A DNA stretch of 64,000 nucleotides from Bacillus sp. RO2 (GCF_012911845.1 NZ_JAAXCU010000030.1:1-64000), one strand, 5' to 3'; shown: positions 24,394 to 34,176, counted from the stretch's first letter. Notes: generated by a model from the letters alone, not told the origin. Made by a program: numbers and translations.

Positions 24394-25986
24394 ATGATGG
24401 TTGAAAAGTTTTTAGATGAACAAAATGAACAGTTTCAGAAACTATTAAAAAAATCCACCCACGCTGGCTGGATGGCACAAACGACTGGAGAAAAGAAATG
24501 GGCAGAGGAAGCCGGTAAAGCTTCCAGTGAATTCAGCCTTTTTTATGCCAACCAAGATCGTTACAATCAGTTGAAATCATACCTGCAAGATCCAGAACTT
24601 TCATTGGAACAAAGAAGACAGTTAGAAATCCTCGAGTATGGAATGAAAGAAAATCAATTGGACAAGGAAACAATTGAAGAAATGTCTTCTATGTCCTCTG
24701 AACTAAATTACCTTTTTAATACGTACTTGCCTGAAGTGAATGGAAAAAAGTTATCCGCCAATGATATCAGAAATATTTTATTGAATAGTACAGACAGCAA
24801 GGAGCGGGAAGACGCTTGGAAGGCAAGCAAAGAAGTAGGTCAAGTTGTGTCGGAAAAGCTGTTGGCACTAGTGAAAAAGCGAAATGAAGCGTCAAGGAAA
24901 TTAGGCTATGATAACTATTATGAAATGTCGTTTGCCAATCAGGAACTAGATTAAGAAGAAGTTTTTTCTATGTTTGAAAATCTAGTAGAACAATCGGATT
25001 CTACTTATCGTAGTTTGAAATGTGATTTAGATAACGAACTAGCCAAAAAATTTGGAGTGAAAGCGGAAGAATTACGACCATGGCATTATGTGGATCCATT
25101 CTTCCAGGAAGCGCCGGCAAACGAACAAACGAATCTGGATCAATTTTTCAAAGGGCAAGATCTAGAAAAATTGACTGCAGACACGTTTGATTCCATGGAT
25201 ATGCCAATTGAAGGACTGTATGCTTCTTCTGACTTAAATCCTCGTGAAGGAAAGAACCCTACTGCGTTTTGTATGGATATGAACCGTGAGGGGGATATTC
25301 GGGTACTATGCAACAATCTAGATAATACGTATTGGATGGGGACCATGCTTCATGAGTTTGGACATGCAGCGTACAATAAATATGTAAATCGCGATCTTCC
25401 CTATTTATTAAGAAGCTTCGCGCATATCTTAACAACAGAGGCCATTGCCATGTTATTTGGAAAAATGACGGAAAATAGAGAGTGGCTATCAAAGTTCTTG
25501 AAATTAGACGATGCAAAGCTTGATACATTAATGCCGTCCCTTGAAGAGCATGAACAATTGAAAATGCTTATATCCGCAAGATGGATTATCACATTTGTTT
25601 TCTTTGAAAGAAAGCTATATGAAAATCCTGATCAGGACCTTAACGCTCTTTGGTGGGAAACAGTGGAAAAGATTCAATTGCTTCATCCACCTGAAGACCG
25701 TAGCAATCCGGATTGGGCGGCAAAGATTCATTTCACACTGGCACCTGTTTATTATCAGAACTACTTGTTGGGGGAATTGACTGCTGCACAACTCTATCAG
25801 CATATCAAAAACAATGTATCTGATGAGTTCTTCTCCCTTAAGGTAGGAGCATTTATCCGTGATGAATTCCTGGCACCAGGAGCAACCTTCCATTGGAATG
25901 AAAAAATTGAAAAAGTGACGGGCGAGCCACTAAACCCAGACCACTTCATAAAAGCCTATTGTCACTATGAAAAAGTGAATAACTGA
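24394..25986 (+). pseudogene. M3-family oligopeptidase interrupted by an in-frame stop
   Basis: Two open segments, 24394-24954 and 24970-25986, lie in the same frame with only TAA (24952-24954) and five codons between. Together they make a normal-size M3 metallopeptidase (about 530 codons): an N-terminal helical half (KLGYDNYYEMSFANQEL) and a C-terminal half with HEFGH (His codon 320), GKNPTAFC and later TTEAIAMLFG. The frame resumes EEVFSMFENLV as expected, so a single change such as GAA to TAA would explain the stop. Codon use and downstream sequence are intact, implying a recent event, readthrough or a sequencing error. Reinitiation at ATG 24970 lacks a good ribosome site. Confidence 0.85.
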
Positions 25987-25993
25987 TCGTTTA

Positions 25994-26030
25994 GGGTAAG
26001 TAGATATCTCCTCTACTTACCCTATTTTTT
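25994..26030 (+). terminator. rho-independent terminator
   Basis: GGGTAAGTAGA/TCTACTTACCC perfect 11-bp stem, TATTTTTT. Confidence 0.92.
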
Positions 26031-26181
26031 GTTAAGCTTTTATGACTTTTCTAACAAATCCTTAATTTTGCATGAAAATCCAATGAAATTAATATAAACT
26101 AGTAGATAGTGAGATTTTTCGAGTTTTTATGACATAACACTACACCGACAATAGAGAAACTAGAAAGGTATGTCTTCTTTT

Positions 26182-27420
26182 ATGATAAAAAAATTACAAC
26201 TATGTGTCATCTTCCCATTACTTTTTATGATTTTTGGGAATACGGTAGCAGTCCAAGCAGAAGAACCTGGAGACTTATTTAGTGAGTCCGTTATATTAAT
26301 AGATGCAAAATCTGGTCATATTCTTTATGAAAAAGACAGTAAACGTGAAATGTATCCGGCCAGCATCACAAAAATCGTGACTGCTATCATTGCAATAGAA
26401 GAGGGGAACCTTCAGGATATAGTCACGGTAAGTAAGAATGCAAGGGACCAAGACGGATCAAGAGTATATTTACTTGAAGGGGAAAAGGTAACCCTGAAGA
26501 AGCTAGTTCAAGGATTGATGATCAATTCTGGTAACGATGCAGGTACTGCCATAGCAGAACATTTTGATGGCAGTGAAAAAGCTTTTGCAAAAAGAATGAA
26601 TACATTTTTGAAGGAAAAAGTAGGCGTTGAGGATACAAATTTTACCAACCCCCATGGATTGTTTCACCCTGAACATGTGACAACTGCACAGGATATGGCA
26701 AAGATTGCCCAATATGCAATGAAGAATGAAACATTTAGAGAGATTGTCGGGACAAAAGAAATGGAGTGGATTGGTGAAGGATGGGAGACCACATTGTACA
26801 ATCATCACCGATTATTATGGGATTACAAGGGAACAACTGGAGTGAAAAATGGATATGTGCCTGAATCAGGTCATACATTGGTTACTTCAGCCCAAAGGGA
26901 TGGAATGGATCTCATTGTGGTAACCATGAAGGCAGCTTCAAAATATTACATCTACAAAGATACCATGACTTTAATGGATTATGGTTTTGCAAATTTTATT
27001 ACAGATGAAATCAATAAAGGTGAAATGGTCAAAGATGCTGCTGGCAGAGAGTACATGCTTGCGAAAAATGTGCATGTAGCAAAAAGGGATGATGAAACGG
27101 TTAGCTTGCGTGTAAACAAGGACAAGGATTTGGTTGTGAAAATCGGCAACCGTAAACACGTGGAAGAAAACGTGTTGGTTGAACAAGAAAGAAATGATTT
27201 GACTCCTGTTCCTACTGCTTCTTCATCAAATTCCACCGATCAATCAGGTGGAAAATCAAGTACAAAGAGCAGTGTGGGTTCTACTATTTTTATTTTCGTT
27301 GCACTATTAATCTTCTTTTTTGTTATGAATGGGCTGCAAAGAAGAAGAAGGAGAAAGAAAATGCAACAACGTTACTCTGATTCTCTCGTTTATTCTAGAA
27401 GAAGCAGTTATTATAGGTAA
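26182..27420 (+). CDS. D-alanyl-D-alanine carboxypeptidase, S11 (DacF-like)
   Basis: 412 aa. Signal peptide to about Ala26, then the S11 penicillin-binding domain: SITK (Ser61, Lys64) holds the nucleophile and base, SGN (116-118) follows, and the third box is KNG (222-224) instead of KTG. A linker rich in Ser/Thr and a C-terminal membrane helix followed by RRRRRKK anchor it. It removes terminal D-Ala from peptidoglycan stems. ATG 26182 gives a normal signal peptide but is 13 bases from AAAGG; an ATG four codons earlier is one base from it. Confidence 0.88.
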   Translation: MIKKLQLCVIFPLLFMIFGNTVAVQAEEPGDLFSESVILIDAKSGHILYEKDSKREMYPASITKIVTAIIAIEEGNLQDIVTVSKNARDQDGSRVYLLEGEKVTLKKLVQGLMINSGNDAGTAIAEHFDGSEKAFAKRMNTFLKEKVGVEDTNFTNPHGLFHPEHVTTAQDMAKIAQYAMKNETFREIVGTKEMEWIGEGWETTLYNHHRLLWDYKGTTGVKNGYVPESGHTLVTSAQRDGMDLIVVTMKAASKYYIYKDTMTLMDYGFANFITDEINKGEMVKDAAGREYMLAKNVHVAKRDDETVSLRVNKDKDLVVKIGNRKHVEENVLVEQERNDLTPVPTASSSNSTDQSGGKSSTKSSVGSTIFIFVALLIFFFVMNGLQRRRRRKKMQQRYSDSLVYSRRSSYYR

Positions 27421-27424
27421 TCGA

Positions 27425-27469
27425 AACAGCGGAGCATCCTGAAAGAATATCAGGTTGTTCCGCTGTTTT
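27425..27469 (+). terminator. rho-independent terminator
   Basis: Long imperfect stem AACAGCGGA.../...TTCCGCTGTT, TTTT-type tail. Confidence 0.8.
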
Positions 27470-27563
27470 GTATTAGAAAGAGGGTAGAGTATGAATAAGG
27501 GTTTGGCGAGTTGTCCAAAGATTGTATATAATGGAGATATGTAGATAATAGGAGGGATAGATC

Positions 27564-28010
27564 ATGCCGAGAAAAGAGAATGCGCTTAATAAAGAACTGG
27601 TTGAATTATTGCAAGGGGAGAAAATTGTGTCCTTGATTACAACAGACAAGGATAGCAACAAACCTAATTTAAGCATCGTGTCATGGTTGGTCGCACATGA
27701 AGATGGTAAGACGATTAAATTTGCTTTAGGCCACAAGGCAGAGAGTGCATTCAACATTCAAGAGAACCCGGAATTGATTTTAGGTGTTGTAGGAGCCGGA
27801 AGCTGTTATTCCATTAACGGTAAGGGATCTGTATCTGAAGTTATTGATAAAACAATGAAGTATCGCGTTGTGACCGTTGAAGTTGAGTCTGTGGAAGATG
27901 TCATTTTTTATGGCGGAAAAATAACGCAAGAACCCGACTATGTGAAAACATACGACGAAGACCTTGCCAAAAAGTTAGATGAAGAAGTTTATGCGCTTTT
28001 GAAAGGCTGA
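27564..28010 (+). CDS. pyridoxamine 5'-phosphate oxidase-family protein
   Basis: 148 aa with the split-barrel FMN-binding fold: LISLITTDKDSNKPNLSIVSW, FALGHKAESAFNIQENPEL and SCYSINGKGSV are the order seen in general-stress-protein-26-like members. Likely an FMN- or heme-dependent reductase of unknown substrate; it lacks the full PNPOx active site as far as I can tell. TAGGAGGGATAG precedes the ATG. Single gene. Confidence 0.75.
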   Translation: MPRKENALNKELVELLQGEKIVSLITTDKDSNKPNLSIVSWLVAHEDGKTIKFALGHKAESAFNIQENPELILGVVGAGSCYSINGKGSVSEVIDKTMKYRVVTVEVESVEDVIFYGGKITQEPDYVKTYDEDLAKKLDEEVYALLKG

Positions 28011-28023
28011 TGTAAGGCTTGAT

Positions 28024-28058
28024 GGGGCTGTCCATATTATGAGGGCAGCCTTTTCTAT
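28024..28058 (+). terminator. rho-independent terminator
   Basis: GGCTGTCC ... GGCAGCC imperfect stem, TTTTC tail. Confidence 0.6.
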
Positions 28059-28160
28059 TTGCCTTAAAAAATCTTTCAAAGTTAATAGAAACATAGAAAA
28101 GTCATTCATTTCCATATATAATAATAGAATACTAAATTTTTCTAAATGAAAGGGGTTTCT

Positions 28161-28688
28161 ATGAAAAGTTGGTTTAAATCGAACAAACGCAAACTCCTTC
28201 CCTTTGTGGCTGTTTTTCTTTTAGCCGGAGCACTAATAACTTACTATGTGTACACGTCCCCATTCCAGCAAACAGGATCGGCAGGGGGACATGAGAACCC
28301 AGGGACATTATCAACATCAAACAAGATTTCAGTTGAACAAGAAAATCCATTCAATCACAAGAAGAAACTGAATGAAGTCCATGTTGCTAATTACATTCAT
28401 TGGATGTCTCATCAAAAGGTTAAAGCGGAAAGTAAATGGACCCACTATAAGATGACCCCTGAAAGAATTGATTGGCTATTAGAAAAAGTCCAAGAAGCCG
28501 AGTATAAACATGAAGAAGTGTATGTGGAAATTCTAACAAAATGGCAGAACGGTGATTTTTCCACTGCAGACCTAGATCATAATAGGGTCTGGTCCTTGCT
28601 TAATGGGACGATTGGTAAAGCAACTGGCGTAATGACGGAAGAAGAAGAAAAAGAATACTTAAAAAACCCAACTATCAACTTTAAATAA
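28161..28688 (+). CDS. membrane-anchored protein, DUF6241-like
   Basis: 175 aa. Basic N-terminus and one helix (about 10-30), then a soluble domain with MSHQKVKAESKWTHYKMT and DWLLEKVQEAEY. The pattern resembles DUF6241 proteins of Bacillus; identification is from memory. AAAGGGG is five bases from ATG 28161; an ATG five codons upstream lies inside that site. Role unknown. Confidence 0.65.
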   Translation: MKSWFKSNKRKLLPFVAVFLLAGALITYYVYTSPFQQTGSAGGHENPGTLSTSNKISVEQENPFNHKKKLNEVHVANYIHWMSHQKVKAESKWTHYKMTPERIDWLLEKVQEAEYKHEEVYVEILTKWQNGDFSTADLDHNRVWSLLNGTIGKATGVMTEEEEKEYLKNPTINFK

Positions 28689-28730
28689 TGGCTACAACAT
28701 CACCTTATGGTAAAATGATGGGGAATTCAC

Positions 28731-28914
28731 ATGAGCCCACTGAAAAACTGATAACGGAAAGTTTTTAATGATTCCTAGCTGGTGATTGGAGCAAAAGGCG
28801 AAGACTCCTCGAAAATGCTATGCATTTTCTTCGTGCGATGTTTCGCTGCCGAAGCCATTTCCGGAAAACAGCGGTGTCTAAACACAGTTTTAATGACTTT
28901 TTCAGTGGCCTCAT
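28731..28914. repeat. dispersed intergenic element, copy 3, with flanking inverted repeats
   Basis: The core 28782-28875 starts GATTGGAGCAAAAGGCG and ends GCCATTTCCGGAA, but its middle is replaced by a hairpin-forming segment (GAAAATGC/GCATTTTC). Outside the core, 28731-28747 and 28898-28914 form an imperfect 17-bp inverted repeat, with 11 perfect pairs CCACTGAAAAA/TTTTTCAGTGG. Confidence 0.8.
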
Positions 28915-28937
28915 TCGCATAGGGGTGGTTATTTCAG

Positions 28938-30107
28938 ATGAATGGAATAAGAAGTTTTGCAAGAACACAAGAGCAAGAGCTGATGGTAAAAAAAGCATCT
29001 TCTTTGGCTTCGGACTTTTATACCCGCGCTGGCCTGTATGATCAGAATGCTGAATTTCCTTTTGAAAATTTTCAAGCACTTAAGGATGCGGGTTTACTGG
29101 ATCTTACCATACCAAAGGAATACGGTGGAAAAGGTGCAGGGTTGTATGAGTTTGTATTACTGCAGGAAACCATTGCACAAGGTGATGGACCAACGGCTCT
29201 GAGTCTTGGATGGCACTTGGGTATCATGATGAACGAAGGGATAAATCAATCATGGCCGAAGGAAATTTATTATAAGATTTGTGGGGATATTATACAACAC
29301 AAAAAATTGATTAACAGTGCGCATAGTGAAAGAAAGACTGGCAGCCCTGCAAGAGGAGGGAAGCCTGAAACAGTTGCCAAAAAGCTCTCCGGAGGCGGTT
29401 GGCAGATTAACGGAAGAAAAAATTTCACTTCCCTAGCTCCTGTTTTGGATTATTTCATTATCTCAGCAAGCATAGAAGGAACGGATGATGTAGGAGAGTT
29501 TCTACTTCCGCGCGAACTGAAGGGAATCTCTATAGAAGAAACGTGGAACTCTATGAGTATGAGAGCTACAAGAAGTGATGATTTGGTGTTAACGGATGTA
29601 ATCGCAGATGAACAGGTACTTTTATATATAAAAAAGAAAAAAACACCGAAACCACAAGGATGGCTTCTTCATATACCTGCATGTTATTTAGGCATAGCCA
29701 TTGCAGCACGAAATGAGGCTGTATCATTTGCCGATTCCTACCATCCAAACAGCCTACCTCATCCGATAAAAGAAGTACCTAAAGTAAGGGAAAGGGTAGC
29801 CAGGATGGATACGGAATTGATGACAGCACGTCATTTGTTATACAGCGTGGCTAGATTATGGGATGAAGAGCCTGATAAACGCAATGATCTGATTGGTGAA
29901 CTAGCGACAGCCAAGCTGGTTGCAACAAACAGTGCCATCTCTATTGTAGATGAAGCGATGAGGATTGTTGGCGCACAAAGTCTACATGCAGAACATCCTC
30001 TTCAACGCCATTACCGTGATGTCCGGGCAGGATTACATAACCCTCCTGCAGATGAGATTACAATGGAAATGCTTGCAAAACAGGCGTTTTTAGAGAATAC
30101 AGACTGA
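28938..30107 (+). CDS. acyl-CoA dehydrogenase family protein
   Basis: 389 aa. FAD-dependent acyl-CoA dehydrogenase fold: helical N-terminal domain (RTQEQELMVKKASSLASDF, LLDLTIPKEYGGKGAG), central beta domain (SERKTGSPARGGKP, NGRKNFTSLAP), and C-terminal helices ending RIVGAQSLHAEHPLQRHYRDVRAG, the FAD/CoA segment. Arg-His-Tyr-Arg-Asp-Val-Arg-type ends fit the family. It may oxidise an acyl-CoA or act as a related desulfurase/hydroxylase; no Glu base is identified. ATG follows a weak AGGGGTGG. The dispersed repeat lies just upstream. Confidence 0.85.
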   Translation: MNGIRSFARTQEQELMVKKASSLASDFYTRAGLYDQNAEFPFENFQALKDAGLLDLTIPKEYGGKGAGLYEFVLLQETIAQGDGPTALSLGWHLGIMMNEGINQSWPKEIYYKICGDIIQHKKLINSAHSERKTGSPARGGKPETVAKKLSGGGWQINGRKNFTSLAPVLDYFIISASIEGTDDVGEFLLPRELKGISIEETWNSMSMRATRSDDLVLTDVIADEQVLLYIKKKKTPKPQGWLLHIPACYLGIAIAARNEAVSFADSYHPNSLPHPIKEVPKVRERVARMDTELMTARHLLYSVARLWDEEPDKRNDLIGELATAKLVATNSAISIVDEAMRIVGAQSLHAEHPLQRHYRDVRAGLHNPPADEITMEMLAKQAFLENTD

Positions 30108-30126
30108 AATAAAAGAGAGTGATTTT

Positions 30127-30417
30127 ATGCACGAAAAAGCTAACAAAGGTAAAGGTGACTGGCGCTATCCCATTGCACATAAAGAAGCATGGATTGGGGT
30201 TGCGCTGGTTCTTTTCCATTTTGCTTGGTGGTACGGATTTGCTTATGGTTTTGGATCAAAGCCGGTTGACACCTATACATATATTTTAGGTTTTCCCGCA
30301 TGGTTTTTTTATAGTTGTATACTAGGTTTCATTATCATCATAATACTCGTCATTCTAGTGGTCAGGTTTTTGTTTTTGGATCTTCCTTTAGAGACAGATG
30401 AAGAAGGAGATCGTTGA
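30127..30417 (+). CDS. YhdT/DUF997 small membrane partner of the pantothenate symporter
   Basis: 96 aa with two membrane helices; the N-terminal AWIGVALVLFHFAWWYGFAYGFG and IYILGFPAWFFYSCILG-like motif are those of DUF997 (YhdT), a small protein often encoded just before PanF. It starts 19 bp after the acyl-CoA dehydrogenase and its stop overlaps the PanF start by one base (TGATG), so translation is coupled. Confidence 0.88.
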   Translation: MHEKANKGKGDWRYPIAHKEAWIGVALVLFHFAWWYGFAYGFGSKPVDTYTYILGFPAWFFYSCILGFIIIIILVILVVRFLFLDLPLETDEEGDR

Positions 30418-31880
30418 TGAACATACAAGTGATTATTCCTTTGTTAATATTTCTGATTATTATTTTCCTGATTGGAGTGTTTGCCTCCAGGAAATTAGCT
30501 AATTCCTCTTCATTTGTACAGGATTATTTCCTTGGAGGAAGAGAGCTTGGAGGACTGTTACTTGCGATGACCATGGTCGCGACGTATGGAAGTGCCTCCA
30601 GCTTCATTGGAGGACCTGGAATTGCTTACCATACAGGTCTCGGTTGGGTGCTATTGGCCATGATACAGGTGGTGACAGGATATTTTGTTTTAACGATCTT
30701 AGGAAAGAAATTCGCTATTGTAGCACGGAAAATGAAAGCCATCACACTGATCGATTTTTTAAAAGAAAGGTATCAGAGTAAATGGGTCGTGTTATTATCG
30801 GCCTGCAGCATCATTCTTTTCCTTTTTTCCGCCATGGCAGCACAGTGGATTGGAGGAGCAAGGCTCATCGAGTCGATAACCGGTCTTTCTTATACCTCTG
30901 CGTTGTTTGTATTTGCTGCTTCCGTACTGGTATATGTAATCATCGGTGGCTTCCGTGCGGTGGCCATTACTGACGGTGTGCAGGGAATTATCATGGTCAT
31001 CGGGACGATAGTCATATTGGCAGGTACCGTCATTGCCGGTGGAGGCATACCGGCAATTATGAGCGATCTCTTGAAGGAGAATCCTAATCTTATCACTCCT
31101 TTTGGAGCGGATGGGTCATTAACGCCATTATATGTATCATCTTTTTGGATCTTAGTAGGGGTTGGAGTAGTTGGACTTCCTCAGGTGGCTGTCAGAGCCA
31201 TGTCATATAAAAATTCCAAAGCTATGCATGCAGCATTGATAATTGGTACAGTCGTTGTTGGGTTCATCATGCTAGGGATGCACTTGGCAGGTGTGTTTGG
31301 AAGAGCGGTATTACCTGGCTTAGATACACCAGATACAGTTATGCCTCTATTGGCCCTCCATGTCTTGCCAGGATGGTTGGCAGGGATTGTCTTGGCAGCT
31401 CCTATGGCTGCCATTATGTCGACGGTGGATTCTCTATTGTTGATAGTGAGTTCTTCCATTGTAAAAGACGTATACTTAAATTATATGCGTCCTGACGCAC
31501 CAGAAAAAAATATCAAGCGTATAAGTATAGGAGTAACAGCGGTCGTAGGTGTACTTGTGTTCTTTATGGCGATTGATCCACCTGCATTTCTCATTACCTT
31601 AAACCTATTTGCATTCGGTGGGTTGGAAGCAGCCTTTATTTGGCCGGTTGTATTGGGGCTTTATTGGAAAGGTGGCAATGCGGTTGGTGCCCTGGCATCT
31701 ATACTTGTAGGGGTAATTTCCTACATTTATATTACTTTATATTTTCCAGATGCATTTGGGATGCACAGCGTTGTAGTACCAGTCATACTTTCTCTTGCGG
31801 CCTATATTTTATGTAGCATTATAGGTAGTGATAGAAAGAAGCAGGAACACCAAGAAATTATTAATAAATACTTGCTTTAA
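30417..31880 (+). CDS. panF: sodium/pantothenate symporter
   Basis: 487 aa, 12-13 membrane helices of the sodium:solute symporter family. AMTMVATYGSASSFIGGPG at the first broken helix, AVAITDGVQG (PF00474 signature) and PMAAIMSTVDSLLLIVSS (Na2-site Ser/Thr) are conserved. It imports pantothenate with Na+, feeding coenzyme A synthesis, a nice fit beside an acyl-CoA dehydrogenase. AGGAGAT precedes ATG 30417; a TTG one codon earlier is inside the previous stop. Confidence 0.93.
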   Translation: MNIQVIIPLLIFLIIIFLIGVFASRKLANSSSFVQDYFLGGRELGGLLLAMTMVATYGSASSFIGGPGIAYHTGLGWVLLAMIQVVTGYFVLTILGKKFAIVARKMKAITLIDFLKERYQSKWVVLLSACSIILFLFSAMAAQWIGGARLIESITGLSYTSALFVFAASVLVYVIIGGFRAVAITDGVQGIIMVIGTIVILAGTVIAGGGIPAIMSDLLKENPNLITPFGADGSLTPLYVSSFWILVGVGVVGLPQVAVRAMSYKNSKAMHAALIIGTVVVGFIMLGMHLAGVFGRAVLPGLDTPDTVMPLLALHVLPGWLAGIVLAAPMAAIMSTVDSLLLIVSSSIVKDVYLNYMRPDAPEKNIKRISIGVTAVVGVLVFFMAIDPPAFLITLNLFAFGGLEAAFIWPVVLGLYWKGGNAVGALASILVGVISYIYITLYFPDAFGMHSVVVPVILSLAAYILCSIIGSDRKKQEHQEIINKYLL

Positions 31881-31900
31881 TAAAAGAGTAGGAGTTTAAA

Positions 31901-34108
31901 ATGAACAAGCTAAAAAAGCTTTATATTAACAGTATAGACAAAGCTAGTAGCTTCATGAGGGAAAGCAAAAGGCAGCTGGTGATCAGTCTCCTTCTTTATA
32001 TCTCCGTTTTTGTTGTCGTATTAAGTTATTTTTTCTTTACGGGTGCAGGAAAGTGGTTTGATATACTTTTGATTACAGGTACTGCTGCATTGGCATTAGT
32101 CTTAGGGATAGGGATTACGCTGATCCTCTTTAATATATTAAGAAGTTTACCTAGATTTCTTGTGTCAGTCATCATAGCTTGCATAGCTGTAATATACAGT
32201 GTTGGCGCTTTTATGGGCCCATTCTTCAGATTAATGGGTTTTGCCGTAATGGTACTCGCCTTACTATTAGGAATCACCGTATTTCTTTATCGTAAACGGA
32301 AAAAAGCACTTTTTCTCTTTTTTAGTTTCCTTACGATAGGCTTGCACGTAGCCGCTATTTATCTTGCAGTTACAGATGGAAAAGAAGGCCCTTGGTCACT
32401 TGAGGTAGGAGAAGTCACCACTACTTTAACAAATCCAGCCGAGAGTGGAAGTGCCAAGGTTCAATTTTTTACATATGGCAGTGGCAAGGATGAACGAAGG
32501 GAAGAGTATAAAGATGTTAAATATGAAACCCAAACTGTCAATATGACATCGTTTGTTTCACAACCTAAAGGATTGAATAAATGGTATAGAGAATGGTTTT
32601 GGGGCTTTGATTTATACAATGCTCCGTTGAATGGGCGAGTGTGGATGCCTAAAAAAGAAGAGGAAGGTGCATATCCTCTTGTATTAATCGTTCATGGTAA
32701 CCATAATATGGCTGATTTTTCAGATGGAGGTTACGCTTATCTGGGAGAAATGCTGGCAAGTAAAGGGTATATCGTTGCGTCGGTCGACCAAAATTTCATC
32801 AACTCTGGGAAAACAGGTCATATCGGCTGGGATAATGCTGGGAGGGCATGGCTGTTATTAAAGCACTTGGAACTTTGGCAGTCCTGGAACGAAGACAAAA
32901 CACATGCGCTTTACAATAGAGTAGACATGGGCAATATCGCTCTCATCGGCCACTCCAGGGGTGGAGAAGCTGTCAGTATTGCGGCTCTTTTTAATGAACT
33001 TGACAGGTTTCCGAACAACGCAAAAGTGAGTTTGAACTTTGATTTTTCCATAAAATCATTGATTGGTTTATCGCCTGGTGATGGTCGATTCAAACCGGGA
33101 GATCAGCCAGTCAGTCTGCAAGATGTGAACTATCTTACTCTCCAAGGAGGAAATGATACCGACCATACAAATTACCTTGGAATGAGGCAATTTCAGCGTG
33201 TTTCTTTTTCAGAAGACTTTGACGGGTTCAAAAGCAGTGTGTATATCTATGGGGCCAACCATGGCCAATTTAATTCAGATTGGGAAGTGGATCAGCCAAG
33301 CCCATATTGGTGGTTTATGAACCGAAAAGAAATAATGGAGCCTGAAACTCAACGAGAAATCACCAAGGTATATGTTTCTGCTTTTCTTGACGCCACGCTA
33401 AAAGGAAAACGTGATTACCGCGGAGTCTTCTCAGATAAGGAAATTGCTTCGACGTGGATTCCAACCGATCCTCTTCGTGTGCGTTATGAGGATCGTGATT
33501 TTCAACCTATTGCCACATTCGAAGAGGACGTGGATGTCACAAAGACAACCCAAAATGGCGGACAGCTACAAGGGTACAATCTTCGCATCTGGAAAGAAAT
33601 TAATTTACTTCAAAGAAACAAAGAACAGCAAAATAATCAAGTAGTAAAGTTGGGTTGGACGAATAAAAATAGTCGATTTACCATCAAATTGCCTGAAGAT
33701 GTTGCAAACAATTTTTCAGAACAGACAGTATTAAAGTTTGATGCAGTTCAGGCCCATCCATCAAGGTATGAATTTTATCATATTGACCTACCCGAGGGAT
33801 ATAAAAATAAACCGATTCCTGTATCAGTAAGTGTCAAAGCAAAAGGGACGGGTAATTTCGATGGCAGAGTAAGAAAAACCATTTATATCGAACCTACTTA
33901 TACGACTACTTTGTACCGTTTTGATTGGTGGAACGAGCGGTACGGTAATCAGTTTGAACATATGCTTCAAACATACGGTATCCCATTGAATTATCTACAA
34001 GAGAACTTTCCAGACATAGATTACACTCAGATAGAAGAGGTTATTTTTGAATTTAATCAGACCGACAGTGGTTTAGTTTTCATAGATAACATCGGCTTTA
34101 ACAACTAA
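31901..34108 (+). CDS. membrane-anchored alpha/beta hydrolase with C-terminal beta domain
   Basis: 735 aa in three parts: five membrane helices (about 25-165); an extracellular alpha/beta hydrolase (about 200-500) with IVHGNHN as oxyanion-type loop, nucleophile elbow GHSRGG (Ser352) and GANHGQF (His454); and a C-terminal beta-sandwich (about 520-735). The Ser and His place it with cutinase/PET-hydrolase or chlorophyllase-like esterases; the substrate is unknown. The gene sits 20 bp after panF and may share its transcript. GAGTAGGAGTT is the ribosome site. Confidence 0.8.
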   Translation: MNKLKKLYINSIDKASSFMRESKRQLVISLLLYISVFVVVLSYFFFTGAGKWFDILLITGTAALALVLGIGITLILFNILRSLPRFLVSVIIACIAVIYSVGAFMGPFFRLMGFAVMVLALLLGITVFLYRKRKKALFLFFSFLTIGLHVAAIYLAVTDGKEGPWSLEVGEVTTTLTNPAESGSAKVQFFTYGSGKDERREEYKDVKYETQTVNMTSFVSQPKGLNKWYREWFWGFDLYNAPLNGRVWMPKKEEEGAYPLVLIVHGNHNMADFSDGGYAYLGEMLASKGYIVASVDQNFINSGKTGHIGWDNAGRAWLLLKHLELWQSWNEDKTHALYNRVDMGNIALIGHSRGGEAVSIAALFNELDRFPNNAKVSLNFDFSIKSLIGLSPGDGRFKPGDQPVSLQDVNYLTLQGGNDTDHTNYLGMRQFQRVSFSEDFDGFKSSVYIYGANHGQFNSDWEVDQPSPYWWFMNRKEIMEPETQREITKVYVSAFLDATLKGKRDYRGVFSDKEIASTWIPTDPLRVRYEDRDFQPIATFEEDVDVTKTTQNGGQLQGYNLRIWKEINLLQRNKEQQNNQVVKLGWTNKNSRFTIKLPEDVANNFSEQTVLKFDAVQAHPSRYEFYHIDLPEGYKNKPIPVSVSVKAKGTGNFDGRVRKTIYIEPTYTTTLYRFDWWNERYGNQFEHMLQTYGIPLNYLQENFPDIDYTQIEEVIFEFNQTDSGLVFIDNIGFNN

Positions 34109-34127
34109 TTAATGAATAAAAATACCC

Positions 34128-34173
34128 ACTCTCCCTCATAGTAATTAAAGAATCATTACACAAGGGGGAGAGT
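34128..34173 (+). promoter_or_regulatory. 5'-leader stem-loop that sequesters a ribosome-binding site
   Basis: ACTCTCCC (34128-34135) pairs perfectly with GGGAGAGT (34166-34173), and inside it GTAAT (34141-34145) pairs with ATTAC (34155-34159). The 3' arm contains the Shine-Dalgarno of the next gene, whose TTG start begins four bases later. Confidence 0.65.
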
Positions 34174-34176
34174 AGA

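Noticed and set aside
32911-33093. 60-codon minus frame inside the alpha/beta hydrolase
   Set aside because: Overlaps the nucleophile motif region of a well-supported gene.
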